In this document: piece by piece, positions 24,883 to 36,054 of the stretch
Numbering within the stretch: position 1 is the first letter of the stretch
How the letters are laid out: every line of letters starts with the position of its first letter
Origin: Boswellia sacra
Taxonomy: Eukaryota > Streptophyta > Magnoliopsida > Sapindales > Burseraceae
Length of the DNA stretch: 64,000 nucleotides
Assembly: GCA_013180625.2 (NCBI GenBank)
Contig: SNVD02013719.1
Coordinates: forward strand, 19,608-83,607
Direction of reading: 5' to 3'
The notes under the pieces: model-generated
What the model saw: only the letters and a program-made list of their open reading frames with translations
Database searches by the model: none
What the model was told of the DNA's origin: nothing
Program-made: the position numbers and the translations under genes

Positions 24883-25374
24883 GGATTGTCACCACCTACT
24901 TCTTTCATGTTTTCTTTTGTTTATTTTGCTTCTATATATGAACTTCTATGATCTATAATCAAATGGAAACAATTTTTATAAACTTGGTGAAAATTTTCTA
25001 TTTTCGATTCCATACACATTGCGTATTGTGCTAAGTTTACATCCAAATTTATTAAAATTTGTTTCTACATCATCATTTATTCAATTCTAAATAAAACTAT
25101 GAAATCTAGAAGCCATGCACTCGAAATCATTTTTTAGAACATTTTCACAAGTCAAAGGATCGTGCAAGAGGTAGACCAATGGGCTGTTTAGTTGTAATAG
25201 CCACCAGCCGACCAACCAACAGATAGCTGACCAGCTATCATGCAATAATCAGCCAGTAGTCAGATGACTGACTGGTAGTTCTTTGGTGATTCTTTGCTAC
25301 TTCTCTGTACCTTTTCTCTCATTTCTCAAGACTTCTTTTCACTTTTTCTCAGTGCCTTTTTGCACCATCCAACA
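24883..25374. other. Spacer between the two antisense genes
   Basis: No gene seen. 25185-25290 is a cluster of short TAGCCAGC/TAGCTGACC-type repeats. The equivalent cluster in copy 2 is at 34740-34865. Confidence 0.5.
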
Positions 25375-26850
25375 TGTCTAAGGCTTTTCTCAGGATCTGC
25401 CTGTCTCTTTTAAAGCCTTTAAAAGATGAAGACTAGAAACAACTCGAATTTGTCGATCTTTATCATTTGAAGTTTCTTCGTCATGTCAAGCTCGACATCC
25501 CTTTTCTTAAGGACTGTACAACCTTCTGGGGCCCTTATGATCATGTCTTCCGTTTCAATGGGAGTAACTTCGCCCTTTGTATGAGGAATTCTCCACTATA
25601 CTTGATCGCCACTCATCCAATTCTGAGAGCCTTATTCTTTCTACCATCTAGATACCACCAGCATTTGATCTTGCCCACTTCTTCATCTTCCCGATTTCCA
25701 CCATGGGTATTCACACCAAAGACGATAGAGTGATATTATCTTCCATCATGCCTTTGCTCGGAATGATGGACAAGACTTCATCTGGTTGGGTTCGCCTTCT
25801 TTAGTTCTGCCTTCTTGCATAATTTCTACTGATCTCACTAGACGGTCTCGAAGATCCACATCTTGTGACCATCATTTCTTAATGGGACCCGGTTTCACAA
25901 TTGTTCCCTTGATTTTGGTTGAGACACTGATTGGACTGGCTATCAAGATGGATCCAAGTCAAAGGTTCGGTGGCAGTCTTCAACTTCTTCAAGTATTCAT
26001 TTCGTCTTCCTAAGCTTTCGAGTTCAGTTGTCATCATTTTCTTTAATGCTCTAATTTTTTTCAAAGCCATCCTCTTTGGGCTTTTGACTTGGCGAGCTTG
26101 CTTTAACTCTTACCTAAGCCACCCTTTTCGGGTTTTTAACTCTGTGGCCTTCTCTTTTTTCTCATGCCCTAACTTTTGCCTAAGATGTCCTTTCTAGGTT
26201 TTTAGCTTAGCGAACTTGCCTTAATTTTTGCCGAAGCTGCCTTTTTAGGTTTTTGAGTTAGTAGGCTTTTTTCCTATTTTTTCTTTGTTTCTTTTTCTCA
26301 GATCTAGTTACAAGAGAGATTATCTATTCTAGCACCACCCGAAGGGCATATTTCCCAAAATAGTCCTGCACCTCATACAAGGAGAAGACTTGAGGGACAT
26401 TCTTTTTGGATCGATTGGCTTCGAGTCATTCTCGATACTTAGATTCACTGGCATTATCCATGGTGGAGGTTTAAGCATGTGATAGTAAGAACATATATCG
26501 CATGCGTGCCTCTAGCAGGTCTCACCCATAGTTCATTCTATGATCCTGTTAGACTATATTGACAGTGTGGATTCAAATAGAGGATTGTGGATTCACCTAC
26601 TACTTTTGGTCTTAGGAGACTATTTACTCTTTATCTAGAACGTGTAAAGGATTCTTGGCCACATCGTAAAATTGAGAGGAATCTATTCCATGGTCCTGAT
26701 TTTGAGATGGATGTAGGTACAAGGATTAGGTGACCTTTTAGGCTTTTATTCTTGATCTTGTTGTTCGAGCTAGATAGTACCACGAGCGATATAGTGAGCC
26801 CATTCGTAGTTCATTGAAGAGGCAAAGGTGACATTATTAGTTTCTTGATC
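25375..26850 (+). pseudogene. Second antisense gene of Tat-type element copy 1, degraded
   Basis: It starts near ATG 25374 (MSKAFLRICL) and its best frame is 25467-25733. The readable part contains YHLKFLRHVKLDIPFLKDC, then TFWGPYDHVFRFN. The same protein pattern is in copy 2 (35010-35280), where it reads FWDSHDHAFRFNREEVCPLYEEF. This FWD...F.F...E.CP..EEF pattern resembles the N-terminal part of retroelement-associated plant proteins of the DUF7745 kind, from memory only. Similarity between the copies continues with stops to about 26850. Tandem repeats at 26060-26290 sit in the middle. Function unknown. Confidence 0.5.
26060..26290. repeat. Tandem repeats of about 55-60 bp
   Basis: About four degenerate units of the form CTTTTGCCTAAGCTGCCTTTT, AGGTTTT, TAGCTTAGCG, GGCTTGCCTTAA. 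The matching array in copy 2 is at 35640-35885. Tat-lineage elements are known to carry variable tandem repeats in this part of the element. Confidence 0.65.
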
Positions 26851-26959
26851 GGCTTAGATGTTTGATGTTTTCCTTTTGTTATTATGCAAAATAATAAGAC
26901 ATTTCAAAAGGCATATTTGTTCCAAACAATTTCATTTCATTAATAAAAGTATAATATTT

Positions 26960-27903
26960 TATTCTTCCAATAACATGTGTACAATTATCTAACTCCTATC
27001 ATTAATCAACCATTTCTGGTTTTCTGATTAATTATTTTTCCTCAATCTTTTTGTTTTATATATAATACTTTTGTAGCCTATCCATGTTCATGGGTTCACT
27101 GAACTCATTCTCTTATATGTTCGAAAGAATGATGACTTCACCAGACATGACCTTCGCCACAATGAATGGACCTTTCCAGTTGCATTTGAACTCCCCTCTC
27201 GCATCAAATACAACTAGCCTTGCTTGCTGAAGGACCAACTCCCCTTCTTTGAACTTTCTTGCCTTTATTCTTTTGTTAAAGGCTCAAGCAACCCATTTTT
27301 GATATAGTTGCATGTGATATCTAGCTTTCATTCTTTTCTCATTAATCAAGGCTAACAATTCCTATCTATTATGACTCCACTCCTCTTCAGGAAATTCTAC
27401 TTCAATCAGAGCCCTCGCTGATTTCATTTCTATCTCGACTGGTGGGATCGCTTCTGAACCATACACCAACGACAAGGGTGCCATGCATGTCAAGCTTCTG
27501 GGTGTTGTTGTTATATAACCCTATAACACAGATAGCAACTTCTCTACCTAATCTTTATATGTCTACAACACCTTGGCCAACATCTTATGGATGTTTTTAT
27601 TGGCTGCTTCTACTGCTCTATTGGCTTATGGCATGTTTTTATCATACCATTGAAAATGAAGCCCATTGTCAGTCACGACATGGTGCGGTACTCCAACTTT
27701 ATATATGACATTCTTCTCAATAAACTTCACCATCTCCTTTGCCCATAGCTTACTATAGGACTCAGCTTCTATCCATTTAGTGAAGTAGTTAATCGCCACC
27801 ACCATATATCGATGCCTATTAGAGGTTGGCGACCTTATTTCGTAAATAATGTCAATTCCCCACGAAGCAAATGGTCAAAATGCTATCATCCCTTGTAGCT
27901 TTG
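26960..27903 (-). pseudogene. pol: Ty3/gypsy (Tat-type) integrase, broken
   Basis: This aligns with the better preserved integrase at 37950-38921. The minus strand reads the C-terminal part (SEPMNMDRLQKYY near 27080) and remnants of the core, but many stops and indels interrupt it. It is cut at 27903, where a Tat-type LTR begins. The plus-strand frame 27442-27708 across it is a shadow. Confidence 0.7.
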
Positions 27904-28694
27904 TGAACGAGGCTTTCATCCTGCCATAGCATTTGCGACCACGACATTATGTCAAAGCCTCTTTTAAGACTTAAAGAAACACAAACGAGCTGTGGACACA
28001 TTTGAAGAAAGAAGTCGCCACCTAATTATTCAATTAGGAATGAATAGAGGCAATTCGATACCTCGCTTCGGGACCTAAAATACCCTTGTCCCTTCAAAGG
28101 TGGGTTTAGGAAGTTAGGTATGAGTCTTTCGACTAGCCTGGATGAAAATCTGGCCTCCACTTGGGAAATACCAAATAGAAGTATCTCATGTTGTTACTTA
28201 GTCTATTTAGATTGTTCATTTTATGCGTAAACTATTCATTTTATCTTTTTTAAGTATGTAAGGTGATTATTCAATCAATGGTAATTGTATATTTATACAA
28301 AGAAAGAGAAAAGAGAATAAAATACATTTCTGTCAAACATGGGGGCAGGGAAAAGGATTATAACATTTGTTATTCAACATTAAAAAAGCATTCCATCCAT
28401 TCATGTATTTGAATATTTATTCTAAGTGATGGTCCCTCACCATCAATGTGAATCCACCAACACTTCATAGTATCATACAAATACACTTCTTAATGTACAA
28501 ATATCCATACATTCATAAATCATACAAAGCCATAATCTAATATCATGACATTCTAGCCTAGATTTTGATAAATTCTATCATGGTAATTCTACCTATTCTA
28601 CGCTATTTCTTAGCATTCATCAAAGCAAATATAAGTCTTCCTTAGCATGATTCTAATCATGTGCTCCTAAGCATGATTCTAAGCATATGCTCCT
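27904..28694 (-). repeat. Partial Tat-type LTR, interrupted by another LTR
   Basis: It starts TGAACGAGGCTTTCATCC and follows the LTR family to GATTCTAAGCATATGCTCCTA. There a new LTR of the same family begins at 28695. The rest of the older LTR is not found nearby, so either the second LTR is a nested insertion or the junction is a recombination product. Confidence 0.6.
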
Positions 28695-31600
28695 ATGAAC
28701 GGGGCTTTCATCCCGTTAGAGCGTTTGCGACCATGACACTATGTCAAATCCTCTTTCGAGACTTAAGGGAACACAAATGGGCCATGGACACGTCTGCAGA
28801 AAGGAGTCTCCACCTAATTATTCAATTGAGAATGAATGGGGGCAATCTGATCCCTCTCTTCGAGACCTAAACTACGTTCATCGCTTTAGAGATGGGCTTG
28901 GAAAGTTAGGTACAAGTCTTTCTACCTGCCCGAATGTAAATCCGGCCTCCACTTGGGATATACCAAATAAGAATATCTCGTGTTGTTACTTAGTCCGCTT
29001 AGCGTTGTTTGTTTTATGCACACATTATTCATTTTATCTTCTTTAGGCATGTCAGGTGATTATTCAATCAATGGCTATTATATATTCATAAATAGAAAGG
29101 GGGAGGAGATGGGATTACATTTCCTTTCAAACATGGGGGAATGGGAAGAGGATTACATCACATGTGACAAATTAGTAAAATATTTTGTACATTCGTATAT
29201 CACATTCATTCTAAGTCATGGTCCCTCACCATCAATGTGAGTCCATCATCACTTTATGGCATCATACAATTACACATCTCAATATATAAGCATTCATACA
29301 TGCATAAATCATACAAAGCCATAATATAATATCATGGCATTCTAGCCTAGATTTGATAAATTCTATCACGGTATTCTCCCTATTGCATTCTAGTCTTATT
29401 CATATCAATTCATATATGATCATGGCATTTCTAGCCTAAAACATAGCATCTATGGTATATTCTAACCCAATTCATGGCATTCAAGGGTAAAATGGTAATT
29501 CTACCTACTCTATGCTATTTCCTAGCATTCATCAAAGCAAGTAACTTTTCCTAGCATGATTCTAATCATGTGCTCCTAAGCATGATTCTAAGCATTCGCG
29601 ACGAAATTAAATTCCTAAGCATGTTTCTTAATAAGGAAAGGAAAGATGACTTATCTTGACAAGCCTTTCCACCTTGCAAAACAAATTGGGTTAGCGCGAT
29701 TCGTAATAACCCTAATCATGTTTCTAAGCATAAAAATAAAATCTAAACATGCTTTTTCTAAGCAAGAAAATAAAAGAGAATGGGAGGGAGGAGAGAATTA
29801 TGCTCTCAAAACGTACCCTTTTCGGGTTTAGAGCAATAGAACGCCTAAAAATAATACTGAAAAAGACTTCTTAAATTCTTGAGCGTGTCTGCAAAAAGGG
29901 GAAGGAGATGATTATATTCGACAATCGGTGTGTATTGCAAAGTGAGAGGAGTAAGGTTTATATAAGAGAAGGGTGAAGATGAAAAAGGAAGTTCCTTAAG
30001 CAAATTTTTGAAAATAAGCTTCCAAGGGCCGTACGGCTATCTGATGGACGCTCGACCATTGGCCAACAGTCGAGCGGCAGTCAGATGGCTGGCCGACCAA
30101 TTTCCTTTCGGCCCCTTTTCCTTTTTTATCATCCTTCGATACAAACCCTTTAGAGCTTTGTCCTTGTAATCACATATAACTTTTTCGATTCAACCCTGGT
30201 TCATAATCTGTAAATTTCTATGAAAACTAGACATCTGTAGCTTCGCAATGGTATATGAGTTATCACTAGAATTCTCGTAGATTAATTTTTGTGATTTTTC
30301 AAAAACATGTGTCAGTTTTCCAGACTCTCTACCAACTTCTTTTCACCCTTCTCTTCTTGACTCTTAAGGGCATTTTGGTCATTCTGTTTGCTCAATATTC
30401 ATCTTCACTTCATCCTCGAGCTTCAAAAATCCAGTACTTATAACTTACCCCCTACTTTGGAGAGATTTATGAGACCTAAAAGTCGACAAACTATTCTTAC
30501 TCTGTCTTTCTTTCTTCCTTATCATCATCTTAGACTTCGTCCTCCTTCTTTCAAACTTTCTTAACACTCCCTTCTATCAGACTTCCTTATTATTTATCTC
30601 TCTTTCACTATTCCTACAAAACTGTGCACCCATTCGAGTGTTAATGTGCTCATCTAAAGGCGGATGTGCTTATCCCAGGTGAATGTGCCCCTTCAAGGGT
30701 TGAGATGCCCATCTAAGGGCGAACTTGCCTATCTAAGGCGATTGTACCCATTCAAGGGTTAACATGCCTATCTAAGGTGAGTACCTATTTAAGGGCAAAT
30801 GTGCTCGTTCAAGGCCAGATGTGTCCATCTAAGGGCAAACATGCCTAGCTAAGGCGAATATGCCCATTCAAGGGCTAACATGTCTATCTATAGCGAGTAT
30901 GCCCATCTAGGGGTGGACGTGCCCATTCAAGAGCTAGAAAGCATCCTTATGATGCCGTGATAAAACACTCTTTAGTGCACCTAGGTTTCTAACACTCTTT
31001 AGTGCACCTAGGTTTCTAACACTCTTTAATGCACCTACTTCTTAGGGTTTAGTAACACTCTTCAATGCACTTACTTCTTAGGGTTTCTAACACTCTTCAG
31101 TGCACCTACTTCTTAAGGCTTGTGCCAATTCTAAGGACTTAAAACACTCTTAAGTGCACCTACTTCTTAGGGTTTTCAACACTCTTTAGTGTGCCTTTTG
31201 TGAGGGCTTATGCCTATTCCAAGGGTATAAAACACTCTTAAGTGCACCTACTTCTTAAGGTTTTCATCTAATGCGTACCCATTGGGAAAACTTCTATCAC
31301 GCACTGCTTCGCAACTAAGCATTCTTCGTTCATCATTAATCTCTTCATACTTTGCATTCATTGGGTTCATACCCCTCTTCTGAATATTCTTCATGCTTCT
31401 TTGATCTTTTTCAGTTTTTATATTTGTTGTGTTTTATGCCGTTTTTCTAAGTTTCCTTAATCTATTTCAAATTTCGTACTAAATAGGCTTCATACCCAAG
31501 CTTCCATTCTTGATTCCTTTTTATCCACTGGGGAAAATCTCTTGATCATGTTCGGACATTCTTCATTGTTAACTTCTCTTACATTCGACATTCTTTATTA

Positions 31601-31877
31601 GGGAATTCTGAATTCTTGGACTTGTTAGAGATTTTTCCACTCGTTTTTGTAAGTTCCTGTAACGTAAAATTCTTATAAAAATTAATTCAAATTTTTTACC
31701 TTGTTTGGTGCGTTCTTCAACAAACTGCCTTCTGGTATTTGGAGAAATTATTCCATATGATTCTAGTCAGAGATTCTATCGACTAACATTGCTCTTCTTT
31801 CCTTGTGAGTTGTTAAACCATTGTAATGGTCGGGTGCTTGTCACCAAGTTCTTCGGAAGACTGATGAGGGATTCACC
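28695..31877 (-). repeat. Tat-type LTR of element copy 2
   Basis: It starts TGAACGGGGCTTTCATCCCG and is colinear with 3369-6427 plus 15182-15500. It holds the TAGCC-type cluster (30020-30110), an array of about 36-bp units with GCCCATTCAAGGGCTAAC (30615-30945), and an array of about 39-bp units with CTTTAGTGCACCTACTTCTTAGGG (30965-31265). The right edge is estimated at the start of the pyrimidine tract; no clean CA end is evident. No genes are in this 3.2 kb. Confidence 0.6.
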
Positions 31878-32118
31878 TATTTTCTTCCTTTTTTTCTCTT
31901 TTTTCTTTTCTTTCTTTTTTCTTTTTTTCTTTCTCTTTTTTCTTTCTCTCTCTTCCTTCTCTTCGCCTTTTCTTTTTCTCTTTTTCTCTCTTTTCCTTCT
32001 CTTTTCTTACTTTATTTCTTTCTCTCTCCTTTCTTTCCCTTTTCCTCTCTTTCTTTTCCTTTTCTTTTCTCTTTCTTTTCCTTTCCTTTTCTCTTTCTTT
32101 TCTTGCTTGGCCCCTTAT
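31878..32118. repeat. Long polypyrimidine tract
   Basis: About 240 bp of almost pure C/T on the plus strand, between the LTR and the antisense PMD gene. The equivalent in copy 1 is about 190 bp at 15500-15690. On the element's coding strand this is a purine tract next to the 3' LTR, where the PPT belongs, but it is more than ten times the usual PPT length. Frames through it (31705-32166 plus, 31873-32154 minus) are low-complexity artefacts. Confidence 0.75.
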
Positions 32119-32329
32119 TTGAAGGGGATGGCTAGCCAACCGTTTGATAGCCACTTGACTATCTAACTGGCACCCAGCAGTTGGTCAACAGCCATCCGGC
32201 TATCTGATCGTCAGCCGACGGTTGAAGGCTTCTATGAAGCCCTTGCTTCATTTGCGCATAACTTCTCTATTTTTCACCCGATTCACTTCCAATTTTTTCC
32301 TACGTGTTGATCTCAACTTCATCTTCCTA

Positions 32330-34454
32330 ATGGTGGTCATCCAGTCCATCTTAGTGAGTTCGATCCGATCTAAAAATCAACATTGAATGGTCTTAGAAAA
32401 GATTAGGAGGTGTTGGTCGTCTACGACATGGCTTCTCACATAATCAACCTGGTATTTGGTCTCTTCAACTCTTGTCTTTTTCTATTTTCTTCAAATATAT
32501 TTAGGCTTGCATTCATGTAGAGACTTCAATTCCTTATTTTAAGACAATCATGAGAACAATATGTGTGGGGCATTTTCTCGAGACCATAGCTGGTTCCTAG
32601 AGATAGAGAATAATGCAGTGAAGAGGAGGATCATCGATACTGGTTTTTACGAGTTCATCACTTCTCTTCCGTGCGCTCAACAGTATACTGATTGTCAGGC
32701 ATTAGCTACTTTATGCGAGAACTGGATGGATACGATCCATAACTTCCACCTTTCATTCGGTGAGATGACCATCATACTTTTGGATATTACCGCCTTGACC
32801 GGCCTTCCATGCGGCGATGATCCGATTCCTATCAATGCTTGCATTGAGGACTCAGCAGATCAGCATAGATTGATCCAAGACCTTCCTAGATGCGAAATGA
32901 ATGTCAAGAGTAATTTTTCCATTTGATATGCTACCTTGCAGGAATATTGGAAACGGAAGTCCAATCTGACTCCCATTAAGGTGGATCAGTATTCTCGTAG
33001 CTTCATAGTTTATCTATTGGGTATGACGCTATTCTCTAATGCGTCAAACACCACTACTTTGACTTTACTTCTTGATCAAGTGAAGTATTTTGACTGGGGT
33101 CGCGCTGCTCTCGGTCAGCTGTATTTTTGCTTCGATTAGGCTCATTGAGGCGTTCTCAAGGTTCCGAGATTTGCTACACTTATTGAGGTAACTTCTTTCT
33201 TTTTTCACACATTCGTGTTTTAACTTCATGAATTCTATTTCTAATTTTGTATCATCCATGATAGATGTAGGCATATGAGTTGGAAGTTCTACCATCTTCT
33301 CTTCCTACTAGTAAGGATTCTTTTTTCCTTCGGATGAAGAGGTAGGCTGCACGTCGTGCGGAGCTCGAGGTATCTCATGAGCTAGACTTTTTTGTGATTA
33401 CATTCACATGTTGACCTAGGAGAAAGTAACAAAGAATTTATAGTCAATATTACAATTATACCATATTCTTACCATGCCTTATTCTTTCTCAGATTCATTT
33501 TGAGTGGTGGGTTTTGAGGAGCACTGGTCCGAAGCTATAAGAATTGTTGCCCCTTTCAACTTATACCACATCATCCTTCATTGTGCAAACAACATGATGT
33601 GGTATCTAGGTGATTGCGTATGGGATTGGTCCAAGCACCCGACAGGCCGTTTGGTTCCTCCTCTGCAACTAGTTATGATGATTGATTTAGCTAATTTGGC
33701 TATGAAGCCCGAGGTATCGATCTACACAATCGAATTTCACTTGAGTACTATCGAGTTTTCGTTAATGACGACTTCATGCATCGAGTGGGCTCAAGCCACA
33801 TCTTTGCATATTAGGCTCGACTGATCTACTATTGATGTTCTTCATCCTCCGACGATGTCCAGTCATTCGTATAGTTCCTCCGTTCATCGTGGGAAGAGAT
33901 CGAGAGCCTCTTCTTCAATATAGGCACTTCGACTTCTTTTTCTCCATCGGCTCAGCAACCACCTCCTCCCCCATCTTTTTTAGCCACCCCGATTGCACCA
34001 GCGATCTTAAGGCTTACCGCAGTAATGTCGTCTATATGTGGGATGAGAATAGGTCAATCCACAGCCACATGATCATTAAGGATCCGAATATGCTCATCCC
34101 TTCATAGGACACCACTCTGGTAAGTTTTTTGATTATGCATTTCTCAAATTCTCTTTCATTTATCACTAATAGGAATGCAATGCAATACAGGTGCCACTAT
34201 CTTCCATGGAGTAGGTTTTTTGCATGCAAGCTGCTTTGCATCGATATGTTTTACAGATGTCTCACCTATATTAGGTAAGGTATCTTTCTTTAATGTATGT
34301 ATGATTTCTATCTTAATTGTTCTTCTAACTATATGATAGTTTTCTTGGTCAGACCGATCGTCAGGAAGTCATTCGTCTGTAGTGTGAGGTGGAGCGCCTT
34401 CAAGCTCAAGTCACTGCTTTCTCCTTTGATATTGATAATGATGGCGATGAGTGA
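32330..34454 (+). pseudogene. Plant mobile domain (PMD) gene, antisense, element copy 2
   Basis: It starts at ATG 32330, with a short first exon to about 32450. The core exon 32561-32926 reads CGAFSRDHSWFLEIE, GFYEFITSLP, LCENWMDTIHNFHLSFGEM and TALTGLPCGDD. The next (32941-33139) has QYSRSFIVYLLGMTLF and DWGRAALGQLYF. The part at 33260-33420 starts at a probable splice acceptor. 33504-33824 ends the domain with CANNMMWYLGDCVWDWS. A tail near 34350-34454 (VERLQAQ, then an acidic end) closes it. This matches PMD proteins in order and content. Stops within 33139-33300, after 33824 and near 34380 mark it as a pseudogene, though it is better preserved than the copy at 15896-24882. Its strand is opposite to pol. 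Confidence 0.75.
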
Positions 34455-34990
34455 GGACTATCACCACCGACTTTCATTACGATTTTTTGTACATTTTTTC
34501 TTCCTTGTATGAACTTTCACGATGTATAATCAAATAAATTTCAAAGATTTAGTGAAACTTCTTTGTTTCTGATTCCATACATTTTATGCATTATACTGAA
34601 TTTACATTCATTTGAATTTGTTTCTGCATCATTAGTTATTCAATTTTGAACAACACTACAAGATCTAGAAGCCACACAGTCAAAACTGTTTGTCGGTACA
34701 CGTTCTGAAAGCCAAAGAATCGCATAGATGGGCTAAAAAGCCCCTATAACTACAAGCTGACCACTAGATTATCGGGCGACTATCTGATAGTTAGGCGGCT
34801 ATTTGATAGCTGGCTGGCTATCGCACAACAATCGATCGATAGCAAGAGAGCTGACTGACAGTTCTTTAGCCCTATTCTACCTCAATTTATGCACTATTTA
34901 AGCGCTATCCCTTCTGGCTACTTCTGTGCACTTTTTCTCTCGTTTCTTAAGGTTTTTTTCTTCGTATTAATACCTTTTTGTGTCATTCAA
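34455..34990. other. Spacer between the two antisense genes, copy 2
   Basis: No gene seen. 34740-34865 holds the short-repeat cluster (GGCTATTTGATAGCTGGCTGG and relatives) also present in copy 1. Confidence 0.5.
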
Positions 34991-35639
34991 CATGTCTAAA
35001 TCTTCCCTCTAAATCTTCCGGCCCCTTCTGAGGCCTTTGAGGGATGAGAACTGGAAGCAACTCGAGCTTATCAAGCTCTATCATCTGAAGTTTATTCGTC
35101 ATGTCAAGCTTGACATCCCTTTCCTAAAGGATTGTGTAACCTTTTGGGATTCTCACGATCACGCCTTCCGCTTCAATAGGGAGGAGGTTTGCCCTTTGTA
35201 TGAGGAATTCTCTGCATATTCAGTCATCATTCATCCAGTTCTGAGAGCATCATTCTGCCCACTATCTAGACACCATTAACATATAATTTTGCCCACTTCT
35301 TTGACTTCCTGATTTCCACCATGGGTACTCACACTACGGGTGGTAGAGTCACATTATCCTCCATCATGCCTTTGCTCGGGATGATGGACCAGACTTCACC
35401 TAGTTGTCTTCTCCTTCTTTAGTTCTACCTCCTTGCTCAGTTTTTAATGGTCCCACCAGAGGGTCTCAGAGATGCATAACTTGTGACCATCATTCCTCAT
35501 ATGGGTCTTGGTTTCACAATAGTCCCCTTGATTTTGGTTGAGACATTGATTGGGCTGGATCATGTCAGGACGGATTTGAGTCAGACATTTAATGGTAGTG
35601 TTCTGCTTCTTCAAGTTTTTCTTATGCTAAATTTTTTTT

Positions 35640-35885
35640 TAACACTCTGACTTTTGCCTAAGCTGCCCTTTTAGGTTCTCGACTTAGCAAGCTTGCCTTA
35701 ACTTTTGCCTGACCTGCCTTTTTTGGGTTTTCAACTCAGCAGGCTCTTCTTTTCTTCTTATACCCTAATTTTTGCCGAAACTACCTTTTCCGGGTTTTTA
35801 GCTTAGTTGGCTTGTCTTAATTTTTGACTAAGTGACCTTTTAAGGTTTTCGACCTAGCAGGCTTCTTTCTTTTCTTTTTATTTTC
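35640..35885. repeat. Tandem repeats of about 58 bp, copy 2
   Basis: Four degenerate units of the same GCCTAAGCTGCCTTTTAGGTTTT type as at 26060-26290. Confidence 0.65.
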
Positions 35886-36054
35886 TTTCTTTCTTAGATT
35901 TGATTACAAGAGAGATTATCTGTCCTTGTACAGCCCGAAAGAGATGTTTCCCATTATAGCCCTCGGCTTCACACATGGAGGAGACTCAGGAGATGCTCTT
36001 CTTGGATTGAGTAGCTCTGAGTCATTCCTGATACTCATATATTGCATATGTGCC

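Larger units (their letters stand above)
3369..27903 (-). mobile_element. Tat/Ogre-type Ty3/gypsy element copy 1, degraded, with two nested insertions
   Basis: Read on the minus strand, this composite runs from a broken integrase (27903-26960), through a region with two genes on the opposite (plus) strand, to its 3' LTR. The same order recurs in copy 2 (27904-53480), which supports treating it as one element. The four-LTR array at 6428-15181 interrupts its LTR, and the copia element at 17265-24084 interrupts its PMD gene. Antisense extra ORFs between integrase and 3' LTR are known in the Tat lineage of plant gypsy elements. The rest of pol and the 5' LTR are missing. Confidence 0.6.

Noticed and set aside
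27442..27708. 88-codon plus-strand frame with hydrophobic segments
   Set aside because: It is antisense to the broken integrase and is not open in the paralogue near 38360.
31705..32166. Frames of 153 (plus) and 93 (minus, Lys/Glu/Arg-rich) codons
   Set aside because: Both translate a low-complexity C/T tract and are not conserved with copy 1.
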